A stretch of 64,000 nt of DNA from Cytobacillus firmus DS1. GTDB taxonomy: Bacteria > Bacillota > Bacilli > Bacillales > Cytobacillaceae. Of the stretch, positions 48,652 through 57,371 are shown piece after piece (within the stretch, counting starts at the first letter, position 1; each line of letters opens with the position of its first letter). A model generated the notes under the pieces. It was given only the letters and a program-made list of their open reading frames with translations, had not been told where the DNA came from and ran no database searches. Position numbers and translations under genes: made by a program. The stretch spans positions 124,001 to 188,000 of the forward strand of contig NZ_APVL01000001.1 in NCBI RefSeq assembly GCF_000565285.1, read 5' to 3'.

Positions 48652-50488
48652 TAATGTCATCCGCAACAAGCGGCTGTATGCAGCCTATTTTCTCAGCAGT
48701 TTATTTACAGTCATGGTCTTCTTTACCTTCTCGATTTTTGCGAATCATCCTGCATTAAGCGGGGATGCGATGAACTCAACCGTCACGAAGGGAATGAATG
48801 CAGCAGCCGGAATTATCTATGTGTTTTCGTTCTTTTTTGTGTTGTATTCGATGAGCTCATTTTTGCAGTCCAGGAAAAGAGAATTCGGCTTATTAATGAT
48901 ACAGGGCATGAGCATGAAGCAGATCCGCCTCATGGTGTTTTTGGAGAATATGCTGATTGGCTTATTTGCAACTGTGGGCGGCATTCTCCTGGGCCTTGTG
49001 TTTGCAAAAGGGATTTTGCTTCTGGCTGAGAATGTGCTGATTATTGAACGTACGCTTTCTTTTTATTTTCCGGTAAAAGCCATTCTGGTTACCCTTATAT
49101 CTTTCATCATTTTATTTTTCTTTATTTCCTTATTTGTCACGTATGTTCTGCGCAGCAAAAAGCTGATTGAATTAATTAAAGGAAATAAGATGTCAAAGGG
49201 TGAGCCGAAAGCGAATCTTTTCTTAACGTTGCTGGCTGTTCTTTTATTAGGAGCGGGGTATGCAGTCGCTTTACTCGCAAAAGGTGTGATGGTAGTAGCC
49301 GCCATGGTGCCGGTGATCATCGTTGTCAGCATTGGGACCTACCTGTTATTTACGCAATTAAGCGTGTTTATCATTAGGAGATTAAAGAAGAATGAGAGTG
49401 TTTTCTGGTTTAAGACCAATATGCTGCTGTTTTCCGATTTAGCTTTCCGCATGAAGGATAATGCACGGACATTCTTTATGGTGGCCATGGTTTCAACGGT
49501 TGCCTTCAGTGCGATCGGCACATTGTTCGGTTTTCAAACCGTTTTGACCTCCAGCGTGAAAAATCAGAATGCCACAACGTTTTCCTATAAAACGAGTGAA
49601 GATCAAGAAGAGAAAAATGTTGCGGCTATCAACCGAATATTAAAGGAAGAAAACATTGAGACTGAATCGGCACATACTGTATTGCAGAGCTTTGAAGTGG
49701 GCGGAAGTTCCACTCAGATTGCCAGCCAATCCGATTTTAACCGTTTTGCCTCCCTTATTGGTGAAGATCCCGTTACTTTAAAAGAAGGACAAGTGGTTGT
49801 GGTGGAGTATGAAGGCACCAACTTCGGGCAATCGAAGGACCTCATGAATGAAACCATTACACTGACGTCCGGCACAGTTTTGAAACCGAAAGAAGCTATT
49901 CATTCGAAAGCCCTGCCGGCAATAGATTCCTATTTTATTATGTCTGATGAAGACTTTAAAAAGCTGCCTGAACCGGCTTGGGAAGAAAGCTATTATGCCT
50001 GGCAGGCAACAGATGGAGAGGAAAGGGTCATGGCTGCCTCAGAAAAGCTGTACAAGGAACTGCCAAGATATGAGATCACATCAGTGGAGTATGAAATATA
50101 TGAGATTATGAAAGGCTACGGTCCCATTTTATTTGTCGGACTGTTTATCGGGATTGTCTTTTTCGTCTCTGCCGGCAGCTTCCTGTACTTCCGTCTTTAC
50201 ATGGACCTGGATGAAGATAAACAAAAATTCAGGTCGATATCCAAGATGGGGCTGACCGGTAAAGAGTTGAAAAAGGTCTTAAACAGACAAACGATGATTC
50301 TATTTTTCGCGCCGATCCTCATCGCTCTTATCCATGGTGCTGTAGCCCTGACAGCGTTATCAAATCTGTTCTACTTTAACTTGTTTAAAGAATCTGTCGC
50401 TGTTCTGAGTGTTTTCCTGGCCATCCAGGTTGTTTACTTCTTCATAGTGCGCTTTTTCTATACGAAGCAGATACAGGCGTCGATTTAA
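48626..50488 (+). CDS. BceB-like ABC permease (module 2)
   Basis: A 620-aa permease. TFRQFAFNNVIRNKRLYAAYF and SFLQSRKREFGLLMIQGMSMKQI are typical of the Bce permeases. After about seven helices comes a long outside domain (about residues 310-510), then three terminal helices (about 517-540, 570-590 and 594-614). ATG 48626 is chosen because GGGAGGGG lies just upstream and it aligns with the start of related permeases; a longer frame reaches back into the ATPase gene. It is paralogous to the permease at 42660, about 30 residues shorter, with a different outside domain, suggesting a different drug. Confidence 0.92.
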   Translation: MTFRQFAFNNVIRNKRLYAAYFLSSLFTVMVFFTFSIFANHPALSGDAMNSTVTKGMNAAAGIIYVFSFFFVLYSMSSFLQSRKREFGLLMIQGMSMKQIRLMVFLENMLIGLFATVGGILLGLVFAKGILLLAENVLIIERTLSFYFPVKAILVTLISFIILFFFISLFVTYVLRSKKLIELIKGNKMSKGEPKANLFLTLLAVLLLGAGYAVALLAKGVMVVAAMVPVIIVVSIGTYLLFTQLSVFIIRRLKKNESVFWFKTNMLLFSDLAFRMKDNARTFFMVAMVSTVAFSAIGTLFGFQTVLTSSVKNQNATTFSYKTSEDQEEKNVAAINRILKEENIETESAHTVLQSFEVGGSSTQIASQSDFNRFASLIGEDPVTLKEGQVVVVEYEGTNFGQSKDLMNETITLTSGTVLKPKEAIHSKALPAIDSYFIMSDEDFKKLPEPAWEESYYAWQATDGEERVMAASEKLYKELPRYEITSVEYEIYEIMKGYGPILFVGLFIGIVFFVSAGSFLYFRLYMDLDEDKQKFRSISKMGLTGKELKKVLNRQTMILFFAPILIALIHGAVALTALSNLFYFNLFKESVAVLSVFLAIQVVYFFIVRFFYTKQIQASI

Positions 50489-50498
50489 TAAAAGGATT

Positions 50499-50530
50499 AA
50501 GGGTCAGATTGAATCTGGCCCTTTGTTTTC
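50499..50530 (+). terminator. Intrinsic terminator of Bce module 2
   Basis: Stem AAGGGTCAGAT/ATCTGGCCCTT followed by tgttttc. Confidence 0.8.
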
Positions 50531-50589
50531 TGGAGAATTTTGCTGCAGTCTAAGCTGCTTCGGACAGAAAAGGGAGAAGCACAGGATTT

Positions 50590-50725
50590 TGAGTCAGAAC
50601 TTGGATCAACTTCTGACAGAGAAAGCAGGAACCGAGGGTTTAGAGTCCGAACCCGGATCAACTTCAGACACAGAAGTCTGGAAACATGGATTTTAAGTCC
50701 GAACCCAAACCTGCGTCACACCAGG
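50590..50725. repeat. Short array of 52-bp hairpin units (family A, second locus)
   Basis: Units begin at 50590, 50642 and 50694, exactly 52 bp apart, and show the same GTCNGAA / 11-nt loop / TTCNGAC pattern as the array at 17825; the first unit pairs perfectly (GTCAGAA/TTCTGAC). The third unit is decayed. Confidence 0.75.
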
Positions 50726-50774
50726 GGTCAATGCTGGATTCCTGTGTTGTAAATTGAATAAATTATTGTGTTCC

Positions 50775-50803
50775 TTGCATATAATTCTGAAAAGTGTTAT
50801 GCT
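50775..50803 (+). promoter_or_regulatory. Probable promoter of the cold-shock gene, with a long 5' leader
   Basis: TTGCAT / 17 bp / TATGCT. Transcription from here gives a leader of about 115 nt before the ribosome binding site, as usual for cold-shock mRNAs. Confidence 0.55.
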
Positions 50804-50924
50804 TATTAAGAATTATTTTTGTTCGGTGTAAAGGATAGTGTGAGTAAAAACTTTACGTCTTGATGATCACTGAGAGCAAGGATAGTAACACAATGTGTGG
50901 TTTACACACAAGGAGGCAACAAAC

Positions 50925-51125
50925 ATGGAAAACGGTAAAGTAAAATGGTTTAACAGTGAAAAAGGCTTCGGATTCATCGAGCGTGAAGGTGGAGAAGACG
51001 TATTCGTTCATTTCTCAGCTATCCAAGGCGAAGGCTACAAATCTCTAGAAGAAGGTCAAGAAGTGACTTTCGACGTTGAGCAAGGCCAGCGTGGAGCTCA
51101 AGCAGCTAACGTTCGCAAAGCTTAA
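50925..51125 (+). CDS. Cold-shock protein (CspA/CspB family)
   Basis: A 66-aa single cold-shock domain. RNP1 reads KGFGFIE and RNP2 VFVHFSAI, preceded by [11 protein letters not shown]; the tail [12 protein letters not shown] is standard. Such proteins bind single-stranded RNA and DNA and keep mRNA unfolded at low temperature. ATG 50925 follows AAGGAGGCAAC. The long untranslated leader points to post-transcriptional control. Several paralogs are usual in Bacillaceae, so no letter is assigned. Confidence 0.97.
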   Translation: MENGKVKWFNSEKGFGFIEREGGEDVFVHFSAIQGEGYKSLEEGQEVTFDVEQGQRGAQAANVRKA

Positions 51126-51144
51126 TCTTAAACCAAACTCAGGG

Positions 51145-51170
51145 CAGGCTCTTTATGGGCCTGTTTTTTT
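51145..51170 (+). terminator. Intrinsic terminator after the cold-shock gene
   Basis: Stem CAGGCTC/GGGCCTG followed by TTTTTTT. Confidence 0.85.
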
Positions 51171-51225
51171 GTTTATGTGGCACCCCGCTCACTAAGGAGC
51201 AGGGCACATTAAAGATTGGCGAATC

Positions 51226-52053
51226 CTATCCCCGCTCAACCTCCATCATAATTTTCGTAACATAATGCTCCTTATCATTCCGGACGACAGTATCATAAAT
51301 GTACTCTTCAAATACATGCTCTCCCAAGGTTAAACCGAGCAATTTCATCTCTGAAAAAAGCCGCTTATAAGTATCGCCGATCGTTTTTTCGCTCCCAACA
51401 TGATAACCGATGAGGAAATCCCCTTTAACGGCCCGGAAATAGGGATGGCCTTCCTTTGGATTGGGCTGCTCGATATACAAATAGCTGTAATTGGCGTATT
51501 CCCCCTTCAGCACCTGCTCACGCTTCGTTATGGACCCGATCGGGTAGCCAGAATCAAGCTGCGAGATCTGCAATTCATTAATAAAATCCGAAATGACCTC
51601 TAAAAATTCTTCGTCCGGTATATTTTGAATGTTTCTGCTTAAATAAAGGGTTGCTTCCGGCAAACGCTGAAGCGTAATCCGGCTAAAATCAAGGTGGGAG
51701 GCTTCTTCCATTATGGCTATTTTGGCTTCAATCATTTTCTCCTTCATTTCGATTTCCTGACGCTTCTTTACAATCTCTTCTTTTTTCCGGTACATGATGG
51801 ATAAAAAGCTTTCGGGCGATTTATTTTGCATGTATTGCTGTATATCGTTAAGTGACATGCCAAGATCCTTCAATAAATCAATCACAAAAAACAACTCTAA
51901 TTGATGAATGGAATAATAGCGGTATCCTTTTTCATTTTTCATGACCGGTGACAAAATTCCAATCTGATCGTAATAAAAAATGGTCTGCTTGTTAACCTTG
52001 CAAAGCTTTGCGAATTCACCTGTCGTTAAATATTTGCCGTCTTTTTTACTCAT
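51226..52053 (-). CDS. bltR: MerR-family regulator of the adjacent efflux gene (BltR-like)
   Basis: A 275-aa regulator with an N-terminal MerR winged helix (YLTTGEFAKLCKVNKQTIFYYDQIGILSP, KGYRYYSIHQLELFFVIDLLKDLGM), a coiled-coil dimerisation helix (about residues 80-120, KKEEIVKKRQEIEMKEKMIEA) and a C-terminal GyrI-like drug-binding domain. This plan is that of BmrR/BltR, which activate multidrug efflux genes on binding lipophilic cations. It is divergent from a Blt-like transporter, with a 19-bp-spacer promoter between them, so it almost certainly controls that gene. Confidence 0.88.
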   Translation of the reverse strand: MSKKDGKYLTTGEFAKLCKVNKQTIFYYDQIGILSPVMKNEKGYRYYSIHQLELFFVIDLLKDLGMSLNDIQQYMQNKSPESFLSIMYRKKEEIVKKRQEIEMKEKMIEAKIAIMEEASHLDFSRITLQRLPEATLYLSRNIQNIPDEEFLEVISDFINELQISQLDSGYPIGSITKREQVLKGEYANYSYLYIEQPNPKEGHPYFRAVKGDFLIGYHVGSEKTIGDTYKRLFSEMKLLGLTLGEHVFEEYIYDTVVRNDKEHYVTKIMMEVERG

Positions 52054-52069
52054 TTTTACATCACTGCCC

Positions 52070-52100
52070 TTGACTATATAGTTACTATATACACTAGGAT
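52070..52100 (+). promoter_or_regulatory. MerR-type promoter and operator of the efflux gene
   Basis: TTGACT and TAGGAT are separated by 19 bp, the overlong spacer typical of MerR-controlled promoters. Within it lies the dyad TATATAG-TTA-CTATATA (52075-52091). Confidence 0.85.
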
Positions 52101-52151
52101 AGATCGTATAAATAAATCAAGTTTGACTGTTTTGTAAGGAGCATGATATAG

Positions 52152-53336
52152 ATGAAAAAACCAAAAATCACATTAGGATTATTATTGACGAATTTATTCA
52201 TTGCCTTTTTGGGAATCGGCCTGGTCATTCCTGTCCTGCCTACGCTGATGAATGAATTAGGCATAACGGGCACAACGATCGGCTATTTGACAGCAGCATT
52301 TGCCTTAGCCCAGCTGATTGTTTCCCCGTTTGCAGGGAGGGCAGCCGATAAATGGGGCAGGAAAATCATGATTGTCACCGGCCTGTTTATTTTCGGCCTA
52401 TCAGAATTCTTATTCGGGATCGGCAAAGAAATCGAGGTTCTGTTCGTTTCGCGGATTTTAGGCGGGATTAGTGCGGCCTTTATTATGCCGGCCGTTACAG
52501 CCTTTATTGCGGACATTACCACGACTGAAACCCGCCCGAAGGCACTCGGGTATATGTCAGCGGCCATCAGCACCGGTTTTATCATCGGTCCAGGCATTGG
52601 CGGATTTTTAGCAGAGTTCGGAACGCGGGTGCCATTTTTCTTTGCAGGGGGACTTGGTGCGCTTGCAGCTGTGCTATCCCTGATTTTATTAACAGAGCCT
52701 GAGCGCAATGAGGAAAATAATGAAGGAGCCGAAGCAGGAAAGAGCGGCTTCAGACGGGTGATGGAGCCAAAGTACCTGCTTGCCTTTATTCTGATTTTTA
52801 TTGCCTCATTTGGGCTTGCTGCTTTTGAATCCTTCTTTAGCTTATTTGTCGATCACAAGTTTGCCTTTAAACCAGCGGATATTGCTATTGTCATAACGGG
52901 CGGAGCCATTTTTGGCGCAGTATCGCAAATCCTGCTATTTGACCGCCTCACCCGCATCTGGGGCGAAATCAAACTGATCCGCTACAGCTTACTGTTATCC
53001 GGCCTGCTTGTATTTTTAATGACCGTTGTTCATTCCTATTTTGCGATCCTGCTTGTAACCTTTCTTGTATTTGTAGGATTCGATTTATTCCGTCCGGCTA
53101 TCACTTCCTATCTTTCCAATATCGCCGGCAATGAACAGGGCTTTGTGGGCGGAATGAATTCGATGTTTACAAGTCTCGCGAATATCAGCGGACCAATTAT
53201 AGGGGGAATGCTGTTTGATATCGATATTAACTATCCTTACTATTTCGCAGCTCTCGTCACTGCAGTGGGGATTGGTTTAACCCTCGTGTGGAAAAAGCCT
53301 GCAGAGAAGGCATCCAAAGTGGTGAAGGCAATCTAA
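52152..53336 (+). CDS. blt: MFS multidrug efflux transporter (Blt/Bmr-like)
   Basis: A 394-aa major facilitator protein with 12 predicted helices. Motif A reads GRAADKWGRKIMI (loop 2-3), and helix 5 carries the antiporter motif SAAISTGFIIGPGIGGF. The beginning LLLTNLFIAFLGIGLVIPVLPTLMNELG and overall sequence are very like Blt and Bmr of B. subtilis, H+-driven pumps for dyes, quinolones and other cationic drugs. Start ATG 52152 follows AAGGAGC. Activated by the divergent MerR-family regulator. The name is by similarity; Bmr-type assignment is possible. Confidence 0.9.
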   Translation: MKKPKITLGLLLTNLFIAFLGIGLVIPVLPTLMNELGITGTTIGYLTAAFALAQLIVSPFAGRAADKWGRKIMIVTGLFIFGLSEFLFGIGKEIEVLFVSRILGGISAAFIMPAVTAFIADITTTETRPKALGYMSAAISTGFIIGPGIGGFLAEFGTRVPFFFAGGLGALAAVLSLILLTEPERNEENNEGAEAGKSGFRRVMEPKYLLAFILIFIASFGLAAFESFFSLFVDHKFAFKPADIAIVITGGAIFGAVSQILLFDRLTRIWGEIKLIRYSLLLSGLLVFLMTVVHSYFAILLVTFLVFVGFDLFRPAITSYLSNIAGNEQGFVGGMNSMFTSLANISGPIIGGMLFDIDINYPYYFAALVTAVGIGLTLVWKKPAEKASKVVKAI

Positions 53337-53366
53337 AAGAGTGAATTAGCGTTTAATTCACTCTTA
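53337..53366. terminator. Hairpin after the efflux gene
   Basis: Stem AAGAGTGAATTA/TAATTCACTCTT immediately after the stop codon, but with only a weak T tract. It also lies at the 3' end of the small minus-strand gene. Confidence 0.55.
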
Positions 53367-53373
53367 TCCATCA

Positions 53374-53523
53374 TTACTGTTTAGCTCCATTTTCCGGGTA
53401 GGGCTGACCGTACCCTTCCACATTCCCTGCACGCTCTTTTTCATATTCTGATCCTGAACCCTGACGGTTTACTGCTGCGGAATTTGTTTTCTGTTTCTCT
53501 GATTTATTGTTCTGACGCGGCAA
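53374..53523 (-). CDS. Small hydrophilic protein (49 aa), unknown function
   Basis: TTG 53523 on the minus strand follows a strong ribosome binding site (GGGAGGTGA). The product is rich in Asn, Gln, Lys, Glu and Gly (for example NNKSEKQKTNSAAVNRQG and YEKERAGNVEGYGQPYPENG) with no hydrophobic segment, recalling small spore-core or stress proteins of Bacillus, but no family was recognised for certain. It is convergent with the efflux gene. Confidence 0.55.
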   Translation of the reverse strand: MPRQNNKSEKQKTNSAAVNRQGSGSEYEKERAGNVEGYGQPYPENGAKQ

Positions 53524-54150
53524 ATTCTTCACCTCCCATACACAATTATAGTGCTTAAAATTTGGAAAACTATTCAGCGGGAGGATCCCTCATCTGTTTG
53601 GACAGGGGAAGTGGAAAACGGTGCGGGGGAGTCCGAACCGGGGACTCAACATAACATTATTCAAAAATCACGTTTCTGCAAAAGCAGGAGCTTTTTTTTT
53701 GACAGTTCGGTTTAGATGAAAAGGAAAAATAATACAAAAAAGAGAAGTAATTAGGGAAAAAGAGTGGTTTTTTTGGCAGTTCTACAAATGATTGAATTCA
53801 ATACAAAGCTCCTCGAAGGAACGGGGAGCTTTTGCCTGAGGAGTAAAAAAATTCTCTAGGATATATAAGAACGAAAGGTTTGAAAAAGGGCTAAAGTATA
53901 TCCAGCTATTTGAAGACAATAAGCAAGCTGGCTTTCTCCGACTCCTTATGGGGCGTTTTCGGCTGTTTATAAAAAGAAGCTTATTTCCTTTCATAGACTG
54001 ACGATTCATTCGGCAATGAAGCGGTTAAAGGAAATCATGCAAAATTAATGCAATCCATAACTAACATCTGTTAGATAATGTGAATTAATAGAGTAAGTAC
54101 AACTATCAAATAATAGGGAAACCTGCATAACTCTGTACTGCAATAGGGCT
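53524..54150. other. Intergenic region with hairpins and possible decayed coding sequence
   Basis: A GAGTCC/GGACTC stem lies at about 53629-53647, with a T run near 53690, and a terminator-like hairpin AAAGCTCC/GGAGCTTT lies at 53805-53834. Between about 53860 and 54050 a plus-strand frame without start reads KNERFEKGLKYIQLFEDNKQ and then LRLLMGRFRLFIKRS before a stop, which may be the rest of a gene. No family could be assigned. Confidence 0.35.
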
Positions 54151-54159
54151 AACCCCCTT

Positions 54160-54186
54160 ACTATTTCACTGTGGCAGCATAAGATA
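54160..54186 (+). promoter_or_regulatory. Sigma-K-like promoter
   Basis: AC at 54160, 16 bp, then CATAAGATA at 54178, matching the sigma-K pattern (AC / 16-17 bp / CATANNNTA), 32 bp before the beta-helix protein start. It suggests expression in the mother cell late in sporulation. Confidence 0.55.
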
Positions 54187-54217
54187 AGAGTACTTATTCA
54201 ATAAGGAGGAATTATCT

Positions 54218-56527
54218 ATGCCGGCAGTCGTTTATGTTGATGATGATTGGACTGGGCTTTCGAATGGTACTGAAGTTACTACCCCAGATGGTCCGGCGGT
54301 AATTGGAACAGATGCTTTTGCCACAATCGGGGAGGGGGTGTTTGCGGTTGATTCAGGGGGAACCACCCATGTACTCCCGGGCTTATATAAGCCAGGTCTT
54401 ACAATTTTTATAGACAAGAGTGTCACTATTCTTGGACCACAGGCCAATGTGGATCCGCGGCCTGCTTTCCTTTCAACAAGAATTCCGGGGAGTGCAAATG
54501 AAGCAATCATAGATGGAAGGGGGGTATTGGATAACATTCTTAGGATTAATGCAAATGATGTATTCATTAATGGTTTTGAAATCCGCAATGGAAGAACTGA
54601 TTTAATTAATTCGTTTGGAGGGGCACAAAGGCCAAAAGTCAGTTATAATATTATTCACCAATCAAGTCTGGATGAAGGAATTCAATTGCGCAATATCCGG
54701 GACGGTGTAATCGAATATAATTATGTATTTGACACCTTTGGTGATGGCATTAATATTTGCTGTGAATCTTTCGATAGCTTCATCCAGTATAATCAGGTGG
54801 AGAATAGCCGGTCACCAGATGCCGCTATATATGTTTATAATTCTACTAATATTACTATTCAGTGGAACCTCGTTCAGAATACACAGGTGAATGATGGAAT
54901 CAAATTGGGATCCTCGTCTGCCCCTTTGGATACCGGCAGATTTGTGGGCAGGGTTCTAAATAATGTCGTTCGTGATTTAGTGGAAGATGGAATTACAGTC
55001 ATTTCAAGTGATGCTGTAGTCGCTGGAAACGATGTATATAGAAGCCGCAGCACGAATGGCGCCATCTATTTGGACCGTAATTTAAATAATATCCAGATCA
55101 CCAATAATTGCGTTCATGACAATGGCATATTAGGGGACGGTAAGGTCACTTATGGGATTAAAATTGGATCAGGTACCAATATTTCAACAAATGTCCATGT
55201 TAATAATAATAATATATTTAATAACATAGATGGCGGGCTGTTTTTCAACTCATCGAACCCGCCTCCGCCTGCACTTAATGCAGAAAATAACTGGTGGGGA
55301 AGCGCAAGTGGACCGAGTACCGTGCCAGGCCCTGACTCAGCAATTGGAAATGTAGACTATATGCCTTTTTTAACTGAACCAGGCCCAGTCTGCCTTAGTC
55401 AGCCGACTATAGAAGGGCCAGGAAACATTATAGTTGAGAATGATACAGGAGAGTGCTCGGCTACTGTATCTTATACTATTACAGCTTCTAGCCCATTTTT
55501 CCCCATTAATGAGCTTACCTGTTCTAACGGGAGTATCCATACCTTTTCACCACCTCAATACAATGTTTCCGTAATAGAAAAAGATATATTTCAGGTAGGA
55601 ACCACAAATGTTGTTTGTACTGTCACCAACACTGATGGCAATACAGATTCTGTTGAATTTACTGTTACAGTTAATGATACTGAACCTCCCAAAATTACTT
55701 GTCCAAACGATATAAGAGTAACTGTCGATGCCGGTGAGGGCGGAATGATTGTTACTTTTCCTCCTCCTGATGTAAGCGATAATTGTCCCGGGGTTACGGT
55801 GGTGTGTTCTCCGTCTTCCGGTTCCTTCTTTCCAGCAGGAAATACTGTAGTGAATTGTACGGCGACGGATGGATCAGGAAATACTGCAGAATGTTCATTT
55901 ACCGTTACTGTTGGAGAAAGAACAGTTGGAGAATTTAACAGTGTTGCAATTGGGGCTCGGAGGGTCTATGATTGGGTGTTTGATGCACTAACGATTGAAA
56001 CAGATAGTATTTTATCTCCTGCCGCAGAAGCAGTTGCATTGGCGGCTGCTGAAGACAGAACGCCACTGGATGTCATTTGCGAAGTTCCCGATTTACCAGG
56101 ATTTTTTTCGCTTGAGTTTCAGCCGGATATCAGTGAAAATGTGTCCTGTAAGGTTTCATCCAAAATTGAGAGAATAGGAATTCTTGTTAACGGTGTACTC
56201 ACCGACTTGGCCATTATCAACGTGATTTTTACTATTTGCCCCTTAATTACTATCATTGACAGCAAAGAAGAAATTATCGATCAATTTCGGCCAGCGATCA
56301 GCCAGACTCGGCGATTGGCTGTCTATGTGCCGGAACCTTTAACAAGTCAAAACATTCATTGCCGTATTATTGACCTAAGCTGTGAGACGAACTTTAATGA
56401 AACAGGTGTACCGGATCTTGGACTTCAAATCACACTCAATATTTGCTTTGATATTCAAGTTGAAGCCGATGTGAAAATGGAAGTGCTCGCTAAATTTTGT
56501 TTCCCTCGTCCAAACCTGTATCCATGA
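54218..56527 (+). CDS. Beta-helix/HYR-domain protein, probable spore-surface protein
   Basis: A 769-aa protein without a signal peptide. Residues about 1-390 are a right-handed parallel beta-helix (Asn-rich repeats such as NDVFINGFEIRNG, DGVIEYNYVFDTFGDGINI, NNIQITNNCVHDN). Residues about 400-565 hold two HYR-like domains (VNDTEPPKITCPNDIRVTV, NTVVNCTATDGSGNTAECSFTVTV). The last 200 residues (GEFNSVAIGARRVYDWVFDALTIETD, FRPAISQTRRLAVYVPE) resemble domains of Bacillus spore outer-layer proteins. AAGGAGGAATTATCT precedes ATG 54218, and a sigma-K-like promoter is upstream. Location on the spore is inferred; Cys pairs in the HYR part may cross-link. Confidence 0.8.
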   Translation: MPAVVYVDDDWTGLSNGTEVTTPDGPAVIGTDAFATIGEGVFAVDSGGTTHVLPGLYKPGLTIFIDKSVTILGPQANVDPRPAFLSTRIPGSANEAIIDGRGVLDNILRINANDVFINGFEIRNGRTDLINSFGGAQRPKVSYNIIHQSSLDEGIQLRNIRDGVIEYNYVFDTFGDGINICCESFDSFIQYNQVENSRSPDAAIYVYNSTNITIQWNLVQNTQVNDGIKLGSSSAPLDTGRFVGRVLNNVVRDLVEDGITVISSDAVVAGNDVYRSRSTNGAIYLDRNLNNIQITNNCVHDNGILGDGKVTYGIKIGSGTNISTNVHVNNNNIFNNIDGGLFFNSSNPPPPALNAENNWWGSASGPSTVPGPDSAIGNVDYMPFLTEPGPVCLSQPTIEGPGNIIVENDTGECSATVSYTITASSPFFPINELTCSNGSIHTFSPPQYNVSVIEKDIFQVGTTNVVCTVTNTDGNTDSVEFTVTVNDTEPPKITCPNDIRVTVDAGEGGMIVTFPPPDVSDNCPGVTVVCSPSSGSFFPAGNTVVNCTATDGSGNTAECSFTVTVGERTVGEFNSVAIGARRVYDWVFDALTIETDSILSPAAEAVALAAAEDRTPLDVICEVPDLPGFFSLEFQPDISENVSCKVSSKIERIGILVNGVLTDLAIINVIFTICPLITIIDSKEEIIDQFRPAISQTRRLAVYVPEPLTSQNIHCRIIDLSCETNFNETGVPDLGLQITLNICFDIQVEADVKMEVLAKFCFPRPNLYP

Positions 56528-56639
56528 TTTACAAAGGGTTGAGTGTTCCGGTTCCGATGATAATCCTCCGGGAGTCTGCCCCTAACGTGAGTAAACTGAC
56601 TTTTCAGGTATCTATATCCTATGTTGTAAAATATATAGT

Positions 56640-56676
56640 AGACCTTCCTTTTCTAAAAGGGAAAGGTCTGCTTTTT
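56640..56676 (+). terminator. Intrinsic terminator after the beta-helix gene
   Basis: Stem AGACCTT-CC/GG-GAAAGGTCT followed by gcttttta. Confidence 0.8.
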
Positions 56677-56766
56677 ATATATTCAAAAAAGGATGGTGCA
56701 TGGAAAAATGACACGTAAAATGTAAGTTTTGCAGGGTGTTTGATCCGAGCCGGGGGATTATCTATT

Positions 56767-57200
56767 ATGAACCATAGTCTTAAGGCTCTCACTGAAAAAG
56801 AATTCTTTATTAAACAGCTGACGTATATTGATGAAAATTATCAGGACTTAAATGGCCTTTACCTTTCTTCCAGTCCGCTAAAAAAGCGGAGAAAGGATTT
56901 TCTCAGTATTTATGTAAGGGAAGTAGAGCAATACATTGCTTTTTGTAATCAGGCGCCTGCGGCCTGCGGAAAGTATTGGTTGAAACAAAGGTAACTGTAT
57001 TATTTGACGGGGAGGATGACCGGGAAGTTTCTCATATTTGCCTCCGGGAAGAGTCAGACCCTGACAATGGGTGCATCTCGTTCCTGTCTCCGGTTGGCAG
57101 GCAGCTTCGGTTAAAAAATCTGGGAGAAAAAACGTCACTCATGATCCCAAGCGGCCAGCTGGATGTGGTGATTGAAAATATATCCTGGGACCAGGAATAA
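56767..57200 (+). pseudogene. GreA/GreB-like (Rnk-like) protein gene with a frameshift
   Basis: ATG 56767 (GGGGGATT upstream) opens a frame reading SLKALTEKEFFIKQLTYIDE through QAPAACGK, after which it runs into a stop. The next frame continues at about 56973 with VLVETKVTVLFDGEDDREV and ISFLSPVGRQLRLKNLGEKT, which is the C-terminal FKBP-like domain of the GreA/GreB/Rnk family that binds in the RNA polymerase secondary channel. One missing base near 56972 (AAG-GTA) would join them into about 144 residues. It may be a real mutation or a sequencing error. Confidence 0.75.
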
Positions 57201-57206
57201 GTCTTT

Positions 57207-57242
57207 AGCAGAGGGACATGGGACGTGTCCCTCTGCTCCTTT
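57207..57242 (+). terminator. Intrinsic terminator after the GreA-like gene
   Basis: Stem GCAGAGGGACA/TGTCCCTCTGC followed by tccttt. Confidence 0.75.
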
Positions 57243-57371
57243 GGGAACGCTGCGATTCAAATAATTGACTGCCTTAACTGTAACTTATAGTATTACAGTA
57301 AGTTTGATGCCAGTTTAATTTGTGTAAACATTAAACAAACTAGGTGTGAACGAAAAAAAGGAGTGACTTAT

